Positions 34,701-49,300 of a stretch of 64,000 nt of DNA are shown here, one piece after another. The notes under the pieces are model-generated. The model did no database searches. It worked only from the letters and a program-made list of their open reading frames with translations, and was not told the origin of the DNA. Position numbers and translations under genes: made by a program. Numbering within the stretch: the first letter of the stretch is position 1; each line of letters opens with the position of its first letter. Source of the DNA: Telmatactis stephensoni (lineage: Eukaryota; Cnidaria; Anthozoa; Actiniaria; Isophelliidae); contig JALIZF010001773.1 of NCBI GenBank assembly GCA_029948255.1, positions 465,001-529,000 of the forward strand. Direction: 5' to 3'.

Positions 34701-37178
34701 TAACATAGAAGTTCCTGCAACATAAAGATATCAACCTATATTGCTTACCATCAATAGGCGCCACCCCTTGTGTCAATCACAAAAATTAATGTTAGGGCGC
34801 TATAAATGCCAGAAATGGAAAGAGCATGATCAAGGAAAGTTCCAGATAGTTATCTTAAAAACTGAAAAACTGGCGAATCTTAGAAGCACTAGGTTGTTTA
34901 CAAAGAATGCATGGGTATTTTTCACTGGGGACAGGTTTTGCCCCTAATTTGAAAAACACCATTCAATCTTCAGTGTAAAAAGTCAGTTCTTCCAAAATTC
35001 ACAATTGCTTCAATTTTTAAGATGATCATCCAAAACTTTCAGTAATTACTAAGTTTGACATGCTTTTTCCATTTCTGGTATTTATAAGACCCTAACGTTA
35101 ACTTTGTGATTGATAACGATTGAAAAGATAGTGAGCAGAAGCAAGCAAACACAAGGAATTTTCTTAGTCCTAAAAAAGGGATTGCCCTTCTTCAACGATA
35201 ACACATTATTTTCTTGACTGATTTGATTTCCTAGTAAAAGAAGAAGGTCCATTTTAGTATTACATTTTGTCAGATCAATCTACAGTATTGAGCTTTTGTT
35301 TTTGCTTTCTTTTTAGCTTCTAGTTCTTATGAATCATCCAGTCAGAAGTATAGCACTTCTGTTCAGTACCCAGACACCACTACAGCAGGTAACACTGATC
35401 ACGGAAAGTTCCAGATAGTTATCATAAAAACTGAAAAACTGGCAAATCTTAAAAGCACTAGGTTTTTTACAAAGAATGTATGGGTATTTTTCACTGGGGG
35501 ACAGGTTTTGCCCCTAATTTGAAAAACACTATACATTCTTTGTAAAAAAGTCAGTTCTTACAAAATTCACCAATGCTTCAATTTTTATGATGATCATCCA
35601 AAACTTTCAGTGATTGCTAAGTTTGACATGGTTTTACCATTTCTGGTATTTATAAGACCCTAACGTTAAAGTGCCTATAACGCCTAGCCAAATCCTTTTG
35701 AATCTAGAAATACATCATATAAATAAACGTTTTATATAAATATTTCTGAATAAAATCAACTCCTCTCTGAGAATTAAGCAATTCAAATCTGAAAATGCAA
35801 ATGAGATGACGTCAAAGCAGGAATTATTAAATATACAAATACACTAGATATGAATTTTATACTATTTTTCTAATTGCAAAACAATCTCCTCGCCAAAGTA
35901 CAAGGTATGGCGAGTAATTTTGCGACTTAACTGAAATGCACTTGTTTCAGAAGTAGAATCAAAATCAAGCAAATTCCTGCTTTGACGTCATCTCATTTGC
36001 ATTTTCAGATTTGAATTGCTTAATTCTCAGAGAGGAGTTGATTTTATCCAGAAATATTTATATAATACGTTTATTTATATGATGTATTTCTAGATTCAAA
36101 AGGATTTGGCTAGGCTTTATAGGCACTTTAACTTTGTGATTGATAACGATTGAAAAGATAGTGAGCAGAAGCAAGCAAACAGAAGGAATTTTCTTAGTCC
36201 TAAAAAAGGGATTGCCCTTCTTCAACGATAACACATTATTTTCTTGACTGATTTGGTTTCCTAGTCAGCAAGAAGAAGGTCCATTTTAGTATTACATTTT
36301 GTCAGATCAATCTACAGTATTGAGCTTTTGTTTTTGCTTTCGTTTTAGCTTCTAGTTCTTATGAATCATCCAGTCAGATGTATAGCACTTCTGTTCAGTA
36401 CCCAGACACCACTACAGCAGGTAACACTGAGCTGTTAACAAATTGTAGTTTCATTTCATCCATTTACCCATCCATCCATTTACCCATCCATCCATCCATC
36501 AAGCTAACATGGAGCGAGAGTTCATTGAAAATCGATCTGGGCAACTGTTAATTCTAAAGCTGGGTTTGCTTGTGAAATGATACAGATTGATGACAATCTC
36601 CAAATGAACTTCCTAGACATATTTTTTGCCATAGTATTCCGCCGTCAAATTTCATGTGGATATCAGACTGACAAACAGTTTTGATAATTTTAGTGTCGGG
36701 TTCAAACTCATTAGATGGCTCATCGACACCGTCCCAATCAACCGCAACTGGTAAGTTAATTAGTTGCTTATTATACTGAGAATTTAAGATTTTATTTCAA
36801 CTTGGTAAAAGTTTCTAACAGTTATTGTTATATGATCGTTTTACAATGAAGATTACGGGAAGAGGCATTTTATTGCTTCTTCCCGTAATCTTCATTGTGA
36901 AATCAATTACACTATCGTGATTGATATGATCGTTTTACATATATAAATTGTTAGGGGAGGGGAGGGAGGAGCCTGGGATTGAATTCTCTAGATATACTTA
37001 GAGGCAAATGTTCATTTTCACTTCCTTGGACAATAGCTTTAAGAGATCACACGACACTTGAAGTTTTTGCTCTTAATAATTGTCTCTTGATACGCTTAAC
37101 TCCTATTATACCTTTCTTGTTTCTTGAAATTCCGAAGTTGCACACTTCTCATGAACCTTCTTTACGAAAAAGAAGGAG

Positions 37179-37215
<37 letters not shown>

Positions 37216-37265
37216 AAAAGAAAGAAAGAAAGGAAGAAAGAAAGAAAGTAAAAGAGAAAGAATGA

Positions 37266-37301
<36 letters not shown>

Positions 37302-40300
37302 AACAAGGAAGGAAGGAAGGAAGGAAGAAGGAGGGAAAGAAGGAACACATGAACGTATATTTGAATGAATGAATGAGTGAATAAATGAATGAATGAATGA
37401 ATGAATGAATGAATGAATGAATGAATGAATGAATGAATGAATGAATGAATGAATGAATGAATGAATGAATGAATGAATGAATGAAATTGAATGAATGGAT
37501 GGATGGATGGATGGATGATTTTACACAGTTCGGCGATTATTCGATAAGGAATTTTTCCTAGCTGAATGTAGTTATAACAAGAAATCATATTCGGGCTTCA
37601 AGGCTCTATCATTTCGAAATTGATGCTTAAAAAATCTTCTAGAAGAAAGAGATTTTGTCTTAGTGTGTGTGTGTGTCCAGCTCAACGTTACTATGTAGCT
37701 CTAATAAAATCATTAAATAATCCATTGCAAAAAGATCTATAAATATACATACTTTGCAATAAAAGAGAAAGATGAAGCCAAAATATAATTGTTAAACAGT
37801 TTGCAGACGTGATATTTTTAATATTTAGAAGTATCTAGAAAAAAACAAGGCCAGGGCTGACAGCACGTAGTTTCCAAAACACTGTAAATGAGATCATTGA
37901 ACAAAATATTTCATTGCAAATAGATTTATCAATACAAATGCTTCACTTTAAAAGAAAACAGATTTAACCATGCAATATTCTAATGTTTTAAAAAAAGTGA
38001 AGCCGAAATATTTTGATATCCGGAAAATTGGAAATGTTTTTTTTAGCGGGACCATGAATGTTTTGTAGGGAAAATGAGATTGTATAACACCGCCACCATA
38101 TACTACAACATTGTTGTGACTATAATCTTTGAAAAATATTTATATCATACATAATACTATGACTTAATCAAAAGACAGCTTTTTTTTCATAACCATCTTG
38201 TTTTGAAAATATTTCTTATTTAATACAACCGCATATTTTGTTGTTATGAGACTCAGCCTTGATATTTTTGAATAGTCTTTCTTGTCTGAAAAGCAAATGA
38301 TGAAGATATAGTGAGTCTAGCTTTAAACGCGGAACATTCCTTTTTCGTCGTGTTTCGTGATACAAATGTAATACTGACCGACGTGGGTCACACACAGTAT
38401 TTTGGATCAGTAGTGAGTGGAATTGTTAAGATACATTGTTTTCGATGGACTAATTAAGATGACGCAGAATGTTAACGTAATCCTGAAAGCTTATGCTTAA
38501 TGCCTGGTTCTCCCTAGTGACGCAAGCACAAGCGCAAAAACATACAAAAACCTAAGGCCCGTTCACATGAAGGCGAGTTGTCCCTGGGTAGCGGGGATAA
38601 CTCTTTTATTTTCTATTCCCTGGGGAGATAAAACAAAAGAGTTATCCCTCCTGCCAGCGGGACAACTCGCCTTCATGTGAACGGGCCCGAAGGGGGTGTT
38701 TACATGACACTAGGATCATCCTATAGCACTAGGATCATCCTAGCAGGCGAATCATTCTGCCTGCTATACATTTACTGGATTCTGTTTAATGGAAATTTGT
38801 GTCTTCACAACGGATACTATGTAGCTCTAATAAAATCATTGAATAATTCATTACAAAAAAAGATCTATAAATATACATACTTTGCAATAAAAGAAGAAAG
38901 ATGAAGCCAAAATATAATTGTTAAACAGTTTGCAGACGTGATATTTTTAATATTAAGAAGTATCTAGAAAAAAACTGAAGTATCTAGGGAAAAAACTGTC
39001 AGCGCGTAGTTTCCAAAACACTGTAAATGAGATCATTGAACTAAATATTTCATTGCAAATAGTTTTATCAATATAGATGCTTCGCTTTAAACGGAAAATA
39101 GATTTAACCAATATGCTAATGTTTTAAAAAAAAGTGAATACGAAACATTGTAATATCAGGAAAATTGGAAATGGTTTCGTAGCAAGTGCACGAAATAAAT
39201 GTTTTGTAAGGAAAAAGAGATTGTATAACACCGCGCGCCATCCACTACAACATTGCTGTGATTATAATTTTTGAAAAATACTTAAATCATACATAATACT
39301 ATGACTTCATTAAAGGCAGCTTTTTCTTCATAGCCTTCTTCTTTTAAAATACTCTCATTTAAAATAACCGCACTTTTTTGTTATGAGACAGGCTTGATGC
39401 TTTTGAACAGTCTTTCTAGTTTGAAAAACAAATGATGAAGATGTAGTGAGTCCAGCTTAAATGTGGAACATTTTGTTCGTCGTGTTTCGTGATCCAAATG
39501 TGGGTCACACAAAGTATTTTGGAACAGTAGTGAGTGGAATTGTGGAATATATTGCATTAATGAAGACATTATGTGAATACTGACCCTAAGTTTCAAGAAT
39601 TGACCTTAAGTTTTGACATTTTGTGAAAACCATTGTTGAAGGCAAGCTTAAAAGTGAAATTTGCATAAATTAACAAAAGCCGTGACTACGAGCATGCGCA
39701 GACGTTTTTCACTAGTGTCACTCATATCATGTCGCCATACTGTTCCGCACATGTATAGCAAAGGTATCCGCTGTACGCAATGTGACATGCTCATAAATAT
39801 CGCTCGCCCACGATATCGCGCTGCTGTCACGATTAGCTGCTTGCCTGGTGGCTCGCAGCAAGCTGCAGTAATAATCCATTGCAAAAAAGATCTATAAATA
39901 TGCATACTTTGCAATAAAAGAAGAAAGATGAAGCCAAAATATAATTGTTAAACAGTTTGTAGACGTGCTGTTTTTAATCTTAAGAAGTATCTAGAAAAAA
40001 CAAAGCCAAGGCTGACAGCAAATAAATTTATCAATATAAATGCTTCGCTTTAATTAAAAGAAAAAAGATAAAACCAATATGCTAATGTTTAAAAAAAAGT
40101 GAATACAACACATTGTAATATCAGGAAAATTGGAAATGGTTTCGTAGCAAGTGCACGAAATAAATGTTTTGTAAGCGAAAAAGAGATTGCATATCTACAC
40201 TGCGCACCATTCAATATAACATTGTTAGGGCGCTGTTACACGATGAAACTTTTCTCCGAAACTTTCACAACGCATTGCACCGTGTAACATGGTGATTTAG

Positions 40301-43300
40301 CTGAAACTTTCCCCGGGTCGGTTTCACGAGACGGTTTCACAAAAAGTAGAACTGCTTTCTACTTCTGCAACAGAAACTTGAACAAGTTTCAGGACGAAAT
40401 TTCAGCGTGTAACATCCCTTATGAAACTCGTCTCGCATCGGCGATCAAGACAAGTTTCAGATAAAAGTTTCAGCATGCAACAGCGCCTTCAGTTATGATT
40501 ATAACAAATAGACAATTTTTTCTTCGTAATCATCTTCGAATTCTTTTGAAAATATATCTTTTATTTTTTTATTTAAAATAACCGCATTTTTGTTATGAGA
40601 TTCAGGCTTGGTACTTTTGAACAATCTTTCTTTCTTGAAAAGCAAATGATGAAGCTTTAGTAAGTTTAGCTCAAACGTGGAACTTTTTCTTTTTCATGTT
40701 CTAAATCTAACATCGACCGTGGGTCATACAAAATATTTTGGATCAGTATTGAGTCAAATTGTTAAGGTCACAGCAGGTTGTTTAATTTTCGAGCGACTAA
40801 AATGAAGCAGAATGTTAGTGTATTCCAGAACACCAGAAGGCAGGTCGGTAGATTGGATGCACAAAAACATCCTCTATTTTCGATCTATTTGTCTGGGATT
40901 CGAATGTACACTGACTGGAGTTTTTCATGCAGTTTGTGAGGCATTTCTAGAATGGCAATATCTACTAAATTTCTGACAAATAGAAATGGTAAATTTTAGG
41001 TATTTGAAACACTCTAACCTTTTGTAAGGTTCCACCGAACACATGCAGGTGGGAACATGTGAGAAATTACAATTTGTAAGAAATTTTCCGACATCAAATT
41101 TCTCACGATTTGAAATAAAAACTGATTAAACTGATCTCCAGCTAGTGGATAAGTGTCTGAAAATTCATAAAAATCTACGCGGGAAAAAAAAGAAGAAAAA
41201 GATTGTCATTTGAAGAGGACTGGCCTAAAGTCTTATTTATTCGATTATTTAATCAAAACATCGATGGAATCACGAATAAAAGGAAAAAATTCCGGAATAC
41301 TGCGCATGTAATTAATCCATGTCTTTCAGTTTTGCAGTGTCCTGGTTGCCTCGAGGTGTAATTACAGTCCTTTTCCTTCGTAAAAATTTGGCTATGACAA
41401 GGGAATGTTCAAATAATTAACTGCGATAACTTTCGCAGGAAACCTTAGGCTTAACAAATAAGATGTTTTTTTCCAGAACTGATGTTTACCATCAGTATAC
41501 ATGAATTTTTGTAAACAATTCTACATCTATCGACCATATACTGCAATTACAAATTCAGTCGTTAGCAAAAATCGGATCGTTTGTGGAAATAATATGAAAA
41601 GTAAATACATGTAAAAGGTTTAATATGAAAAACAAAGTTTCGTCAAAATATTAAATAAAGATTCTATAAATGCGAAATGTTTGTGTATGTTTGCCCTTGG
41701 CAATGTTGCTAAGCATTCTAGATATTTGACAGAATAAAATACGTTTTGACTGAAAAGTCATTTTCATGATTTGAAATTGATTTTACTTGTGTGAATTGGC
41801 CAAATAAGATTCTTCTTTAGCGTAACACATTCAAAGTTTTAAAATTTTTTTTAGAAGAACTAAAATGAATACTTGTAAGTTTATAAATGTTTTTTTTCGA
41901 TGCTATGGTAACGCGAGGCAGGGGTTTTCGTGATTCAAAGAGAAAACCTAAGATTGCTTAGTACCCCGCTGGTTTTCACAATACTCCTCAATGACGCACA
42001 GCATATTTGCATGTGTATGATAAACTCAGACATTCGCAACATTTCGACATAAGTTGAAGGCGTCTTTTCAGTGCTCTGAACTCGTGCTAGAGGGTCTAAT
42101 TCTACAAGAAAAAGAAGTTATCTAAAGAGTTATCGAAAGAACTGTCGTTCACAAATTTCAGCAAAATGGCTTCTCATGGCGTTTTCAGTATTGTAGTTTT
42201 TGGCATCATCTGTTTCATGGCTCTAAATGGTAAGCGCTATAAACTTAAAAGAAGTGAATCGATTAGATGAATATTGAGATTAAAATAGTTTTTAAAAGTA
42301 ATGGTTTCGATTGAAAAAATCAACTGCTACAAGCTAAGTGAAAAAAAAAAAAAAAAAAATTGCAGGAATTTTACTGCGAGAACTAATGGGGGCCGTAATT
42401 TGATCTCAGATAATTTTTAGGCCTTGTTTTTGACTTGTATTTTATAATTACCCAATATACTTCTAAAAAGTTTTCTATAATCCTTTAAAGCCGTTCGTAA
42501 TGTATTTATATCTTCTATGAAAAGTGTTGATATTCTTTTCGACAACGCTTTCGCCACTGTTTCAGTTGCCGTTGGCATGGCACCCAGGTCGACAATTTTT
42601 GAACGTTTGACATCAGGAATCTGTTCAGTTGTAGAAGTTTCTTCTAAAAGACCAAAACTCTGAAATCACTTTTCTCTCTTTAATGTTGAGCTTCTTTTGA
42701 GATCCTTCAAACTGATAGATTAATTGATGATCTGTTCAATCTGAATTGTGCTGCCCCGGGGAAAGTAAATCATATTTAGTATAGATACTGAACTACAGTG
42801 TGAGCAGTTGTTCATTTAGAACAGACATGAACGATTTTCCATCTGTACTTTCAAAAGGCAACTATAAGATTTTTTAAGACAAAATATGCTATGTAAATTA
42901 TTATTCAAGTTTTAGTTTTACTACGAAACTAATCGTTCACTGAAACAAGAGAAATGTCACAGGCCTAGGATTCAATTCACGCGAAAGTCTTGGCAACACT
43001 CATAAGCAAAGAGAAAAACAAACTACGAACTGAGCTATATATCGGTTTTATTTGCATAATCTTGTTTTTAATCTTGTTTTTAATCTGTTTTAGATGTTTT
43101 CAAAATATACACTCATGTTTCTTTCAAACACAGCTTGACTCCACGCCATGCTTCCCCGTTACCATGGCAACATGGTCAAACATTGCCAAGAAATGGCAGT
43201 GATAGGGTAGAGAACAATTTTTGCATGGGAAAAAAATAAAAAAATATCGTTCTAGCAAATAATAATAATATGGAGATCAATTTGAATGAAATGTTGTCTA

Positions 43301-46300
43301 TTTTTCATAGTTGCGGCTCAGTCATCTTCAGACATGGTTTCAGGTTAGTTTTCATTATTTTTACTTATATTTTCGTTAATATCAAGTAATATACTTCATT
43401 TACATGCTATTAGTTTATGATGTTATTTCATTGTTATACATTTGTTTTTATTTTGTTCAATACTTCTGCTTATTTCGGCAACTTATTGAGTCAGGATTTT
43501 ACTTCAGCTTTGTATGGCAATTGGCCATTAGATTACGTTAATAATAATATGCATGGAGATAGTTTGAATGGAATGTTGTCTATTTTTCAGCATCAGAGAT
43601 GGTTAACTCGACGGTTGCAGGTTAGTTTTCATTATTTTTACTTATATTTTCGTTAATATCAAGTAATATACTTCATTTACATGCTATTAGTTTATGATGT
43701 TATTTCATTGTTATACATTTGTTTTTATTTTGTTCAATATTTCTGCTTATTTCGGCAACTTATTGAGTCAGGATTTTACTTCAGCTTTGTATGGCAATTG
43801 GCCATTAGATTAATGCATGGAGATAGTTTGAATGAAATGTTGTCTATTTTTCAGCATCAGAGATGGTTAACTCGACGGTTGCAGGTTAGTTTTCATTATT
43901 TTTACTTATATTTTCGTCAATATCAAGTAATATACTTCATTTTCATGCTATTAGTTTATGATGTTATTTCATTGTTATACATTTGTTTTTATTTTGTTCA
44001 ATATTTCTGCTTATTTCGGCAACTTATTGAGTCAGGATTTTACTTCAGCTTTGTATGGCAATTGGCCATTAGATTACGTGAGGTTCTTTTGATTTTTTTC
44101 GAATTAGAGACATTGATGCGTATAGCTATTTGCACAAACATCGACCCCTTCAAAATCATCGAACCTAGAAGCTGAGACCGAAAGGGCTCCTGGGTACACT
44201 TGTAAAATTTGGATTTACATTTATTTTATCCATGAATTCACCACATAATTGTGTTTCTAAAGCAACAAAAATTGGATTCAGTCACTGTTTGAAACGTCAA
44301 CGAACACGCGTTTCTTTTAAATCATCTAATTAACAGATTTCCTATCGTTCATTTCAGTCTAAGCTTCTATGTTTTTCAATCATTTTGTTTGTGCAATTAG
44401 CTATATAAGTTAAAACTTTGTTTCAAACGGAGTGTTTGCACATCTTCTACCTTTACTAAGTTTGACATGCTTTTTCCATTTCTGGCATTTATAGGGCCCT
44501 ATAACATTAATTTCTTGTGATTGATAACGATTGAAAAGATAGTGAGCAGAACTGAGCAAGCAAACAGCACAAGGAATTTTCCTAGTCCTAAAAAAGGGAT
44601 CGCCCATTTTCAATGATAACACATCATTTTCTTGACTGATTTGGTTTCCTAGTCAAGAAGAAGGTCCATTTTAGTATTACATTTTGTCAGATCAATCTAC
44701 AGTATTGAACTTTTGTTTTTGCTTTCGTTTTAGCTTCTAGTTCTTATGATTCATCCAGTCAGATGTATAGCACTTCTGTTCAGTACCCAGACACCACTAC
44801 AGCAGGTAACACTGAGCTGTTAACAAATTGTAATTTCATTTCATCCATTTACGTACCCATCCATCCATTTACCCATCCATCCATTTACTTATATTTTCGT
44901 TAATATACTTCATTTTCATGCTATTAGTTTATGATGTTATTTCATTGTTATACATTTGTTTTTATTTAATTTGTTCAATATTTCTGCTTATTTCGGCACT
45001 AACTTATTGAGTCAGGATTTTACTTCAGCTTTGTATGGCAATTGGCCATTAGAATACGTGAGGTTCTCTTGATTTTTTTCGAATTAAAGACATTGATGCG
45101 TATAGCTATTTGCACAAACATCGACCCCTTCAAAATCATCGAACCTAGAAGCTGAGACCGAAAGGGCTCCTGGGTACACTAGTAAAATTTGGATTTTCAT
45201 ATATTTTATCTATGAATTTACCACATAATCGTGTTTCTAACAACAAAAATTGGATTCAGTCACTGTTTGAAACGTCAACGTACACGCGTTTCTTTTAAAT
45301 CATCTAATCAACAGATTTCCCATCGTTCATTTCGGTCTAAGCTTCTATGTTTTTAATGGGTCAATCATTTTGTTTGTGCAATAAGCTATATAAGTTAAAA
45401 CTTTGTTTCAAACGGAGTGTTTGCACCTCTTATCCTAAAACATGTTATAGAGGGGATTTTTTCAAGTTCGAGCAGTGAACGACAAAAACTCCAGAATTGA
45501 AGAATAGCTGTTGTACAACATGTACAAAACTAAAATCATTTCTGTCAGAAAGTTGAAGTTGTTTGTAAGTAGTTTTGGCCGATGAAAGTTAATCCAAAGC
45601 GAAAATTTGGATCGAAAATGAAGTTTAGGCCTTCATTTGCTCATTTGCTATATGTTTTCTTTATATTCAGCTTGAAAAAGCTTAATCCAAACACAACTTC
45701 AAGAAAAAAGTCTTTGTACAATTCAAAAATCCGTTTTAAACAGATATTTTATCTTGGTTTTTAACCGGTTGAAAAAGGATTTGAGTGCTAATCCAGAACG
45801 AAAATTTGGATTTAAACTCGCACGAAGGTCTAGTTTTTGGCGCTTTTTGCCGGCCATTATTGCTCGTCATTGACAAAAATCTCCTCTTAAGGAGGCTTCC
45901 TACAATTTCTCTATATAGCTCTTCATCGGTCATCTTGAAACTGTTGTAGTTCTTATATGAAAGCACCCACAGTTATGAACTTTCGTCGACTGACCGTCCA
46001 AATGTTGTTCTTATATCAGACTACTTCTCTACGAAGTTGCACGTAGTTGTACGTCGACTTAGACAGGAAATTGACTGAATTTGTCAAAATTCATACAAAA
46101 ACGTTTAGAAATCTCTCGGACAACTGTTTTCTTCTTTTAGTGAGAAGTATAGTCTGATATATGAGCAACATATTGACAGTCCAAGAGTTGTCATGCTGCT
46201 TTGCTTTTAAAATTATTGAATCGAAACTGACAAAAAATTGTGATTTGGGGGGTTAAAAAATTGCTCCTCGAATAATTCAAAATCCGTTTATACTAATGCT

Positions 46301-49300
46301 GCTAGGCAAAGTCCTAAATATTAACGACTTATGTATCGTTTTAAAAGTTTAAGTCGAAAAACGCATAAAATTGCTTGGAATCTAAAACGGTGACGTCATT
46401 GTTTCGTCGCCATGGTAACTCCGATGTAAACAAAACACATACCATTAAAAAGTTCAATCTTTATGTCGTTAGTGGACGAAAGTTCATAACTGTAGGTGCT
46501 TTCATGTAAGAACTACAATATAATCATTCAAGTTGACCGATCGATCGAACACTAGAGAAATAGTAGGAAGCCTCCTTAATTATACCATCTTACTGTTACA
46601 AGTGAATGGTTGTGGTTGAGCTATTTGACTGAAAATCCTCAATTAAACTGAAATGAACAGAAGACATACATACATACATACATACATACATACATAATCT
46701 TTATTAAGGTGTCTAGTCGTTCTAGCGCCGAGATGACACTAATTGGGGACACAAATTAAAAATACAATAAATAGTAAAAAGAAATACAATATAAGAAAAT
46801 CATATAAATTATAAAACAGTTATTTCAGTTGCTTTTGCATTGTTTTTAGCATCAACATCAGTGTCGCTGTCAATGAGTGAGGGAACTTCTATATCTGCCA
46901 CTAGTGGTTTAGCTGAGTCTAACACTATAATCGCTTCTGCATCTACTACCACTTCAGATACTCCTGGTGCATCTACTACCACTTCAGATACTCCTGGTGC
47001 ATCTATTACCACTACAGGTGCTGCTGCTACACCTACTTACACTACAGGTGCTGCTGCTACACCTACTTACACTACAGGTGCTCCTGTTGCATCTACTTCC
47101 ACTGTAGGTGCTTCTGCTGCACTTACCACCACAACAGCCTTGCCTTCGGTTACTCCCGAACCAACAACAACAACACCGCGTAAGTACTTTTAATCAGATC
47201 ATATAGACATCAATTCACATTGTGATTTTCTGCTGTTCGATTCTAAATCATTAAATTTCTTCTATAGCATAAAATTTCCGTGGCTGCATAGATTGAACAA
47301 TCTAGTTTATGCATTTCTTCCAACAAAGGAAACTTCTCTAGAAAAGTTTGATTGATGAAGTCGTGTGATGGAAGTCATTCAGATAATCAGCAATTACAAG
47401 GACTCATTTTAAGTCAATCCATATGCACTGATGAACACTCTGATGTCAACGACGGAAAAAGAAAACTGATTATATTTCTATTCATTTGCGAAGTTTAAAA
47501 GAGTTTCCTTTTTCTTCTTAAAATAACAATTCAGTGAAAAAGAAATGTCGCATATTTGAAAACAAATCCGTTATTGTATCTGACTCGCACTGACAAGTGT
47601 GGACCCGGCCAGTCTAGGTCTACTTGATGATGATGATAATCATCTTTATTGCAAAAAGTAAATTGCTCCAGGAACACTCTCTCACAGACTGAAGTGATTT
47701 TTAGAGAGGTCCTGGACTAAACATAAAATACATACATAAATAAATATTTAATTGAGTTTAAAAATATATATACAAAGTTTAAAAAATCTACATCTACATC
47801 TGTCTTTATTATCCTTAAAACCATAGGTATCACAAGGATGTAAAATAAGGTATCAGGGGACTTTTGCAATTGATTTCTACTACCCTTCACGTACTCAAAA
47901 CCCTTTATCGCACTAACTATTTATCTGATGATTATAAAAGTATACACTTTCTTGAAGCTGAATAAATGTTGTTTTCAAATATAGCACTTATCATTTCATC
48001 ATTTCTATTCTTTATTTTGCCAGGTTTTTCCGATTTTACAGTGTGTTATGATTTTTAAATTGTTATTTTGCATTAGTTTTTATTTGGATTTTAAAAACTG
48101 ACTCGTTTTTTTAAATAGTTCAGTTTAGTTGATTTTCCTTCATACGAAGGCGGGGACACCGCAACAGCACTTTTCGCGCCCGAATTTACAGTGGGCCCTG
48201 TAGTGTAATAGACCAGACCACACAAACTGGCATTCTCATGGCCTACTCTCCCCGAATAATGGTGTGGGATCTTTAACGTCTCTCCAATGCAAGGGTATGT
48301 GTAGTAGTTTTTTGGAGAGACGGGACCTACGGTTTAACGTCCTTATCCGAGGACATGAAGGGCTAACCATTCGCAAAGGCAGCACCTTCTTCTCAAGTAT
48401 TCTAAGACCATGAGTATTGGTCCAGCCTCGGAATCGAACCTCGACCTTCAGCACTGAAGACCGTCGCTCACCAACTGAGCCAAATGGTCGGTGGCTGGCT
48501 GTTACGTTATTTAATATTCGTATAAGGAAACAGGCCAAAAACATATCATTCAATTTTGAGGTCAAAAGATTTCGTAACAAAAGCATACTTAGCAATCTGA
48601 AATCAACTTTTTTACAATGACAATGTTTTACCAGTGAAGGAAATTTTCGTAAACAGACGTATAGTCTAGGCGCATTTTCGGAAAATCAAACACCTTGAGG
48701 CATGTTAGGGTAGAAGCTGGTAACACAGATCTGCCTAAAAAATATAAACACCCACTACGAAATAAAATTGAAAATTACAAAATAATGCTTGATGAATTAG
48801 AAAACTACTTTTATTCAGCTTGAAGAAAATGTACACTTTTGTATATATATCAGACAAATAACCAGAGCGTTTTGTGGGTCTTAGGGAGCATCAGTCACGA
48901 AGGTCCCCTGATACCTTAGCATTAATCGTCCTTCTAAAAAGAGGACCCATGAATTTAGAGTGCACGTCATAATCGTGAAATAAAACTTAATATGTATTGT
49001 CTTATTGCACTATTTCACGGGTTAATTAGTGAAACCACTCTAGAGTGATGGCACTTAATCCCTGAAATAGATATTAGTCTAACAGACATTAGTAGGCGCT
49101 ATTATTTCTATTGTTTTCTTTTGTTTTGATTCGACTATTAGATATTGACGATTAGATTTTGTTTTACGGACCAAGAGCCATCACTCTAACTAAATATTAT
49201 TATGCGCTAAATAGTTAGTTTCACGGATATATAGCGTGCACTCTATTAATTAGCAGCATGCAATTTCTGTGGTCTAGGGGTCGAGTCAACGAGATCTTTC

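Larger units (their letters stand above)
37674..40760. repeat. Three diverged copies of a ~750-900-bp block
   Basis: Copies at about 37674-38440, 38815-39560 and 39868-40760 share ATCTATAAATATACATACTT, GTTAAACAGTTTGCAGACGT and later CAGGAAAATTGGAAATG. They are separated by a MITE and unrelated sequence. No coding function seen. Confidence 0.75.
43344..45427. repeat. Tandem and dispersed copies of a micro-exon-bearing repeat
   Basis: Units of about 260 bp start GTTAGTTTTCATTATTTTTA at 43344, 43621 and 43885. A larger block, 43895-44447, recurs at 44884-45427 with a few per cent differences. An inverted piece of it (CAGGAGCCATTTCGGTCTCA) lies at 63548-63610. Confidence 0.85.

Noticed and set aside
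37106..37588. 160-residue minus-strand frame rich in Ser, Phe, His, Ile
   Set aside because: Entirely made by GAAA and TGAA microsatellites.
42565..42663. Possible exon after TGTTTCAG, phase 1, ending in TGA
   Set aside because: Would follow exon 1b in frame but gives a short unrelated tail and no donor; kept out for lack of support.
46809..47012. Minus-strand frame of [10 protein letters not shown] repeats
   Set aside because: Antisense of the mucin exon, whose plus-strand splice sites and phase fit the gene.
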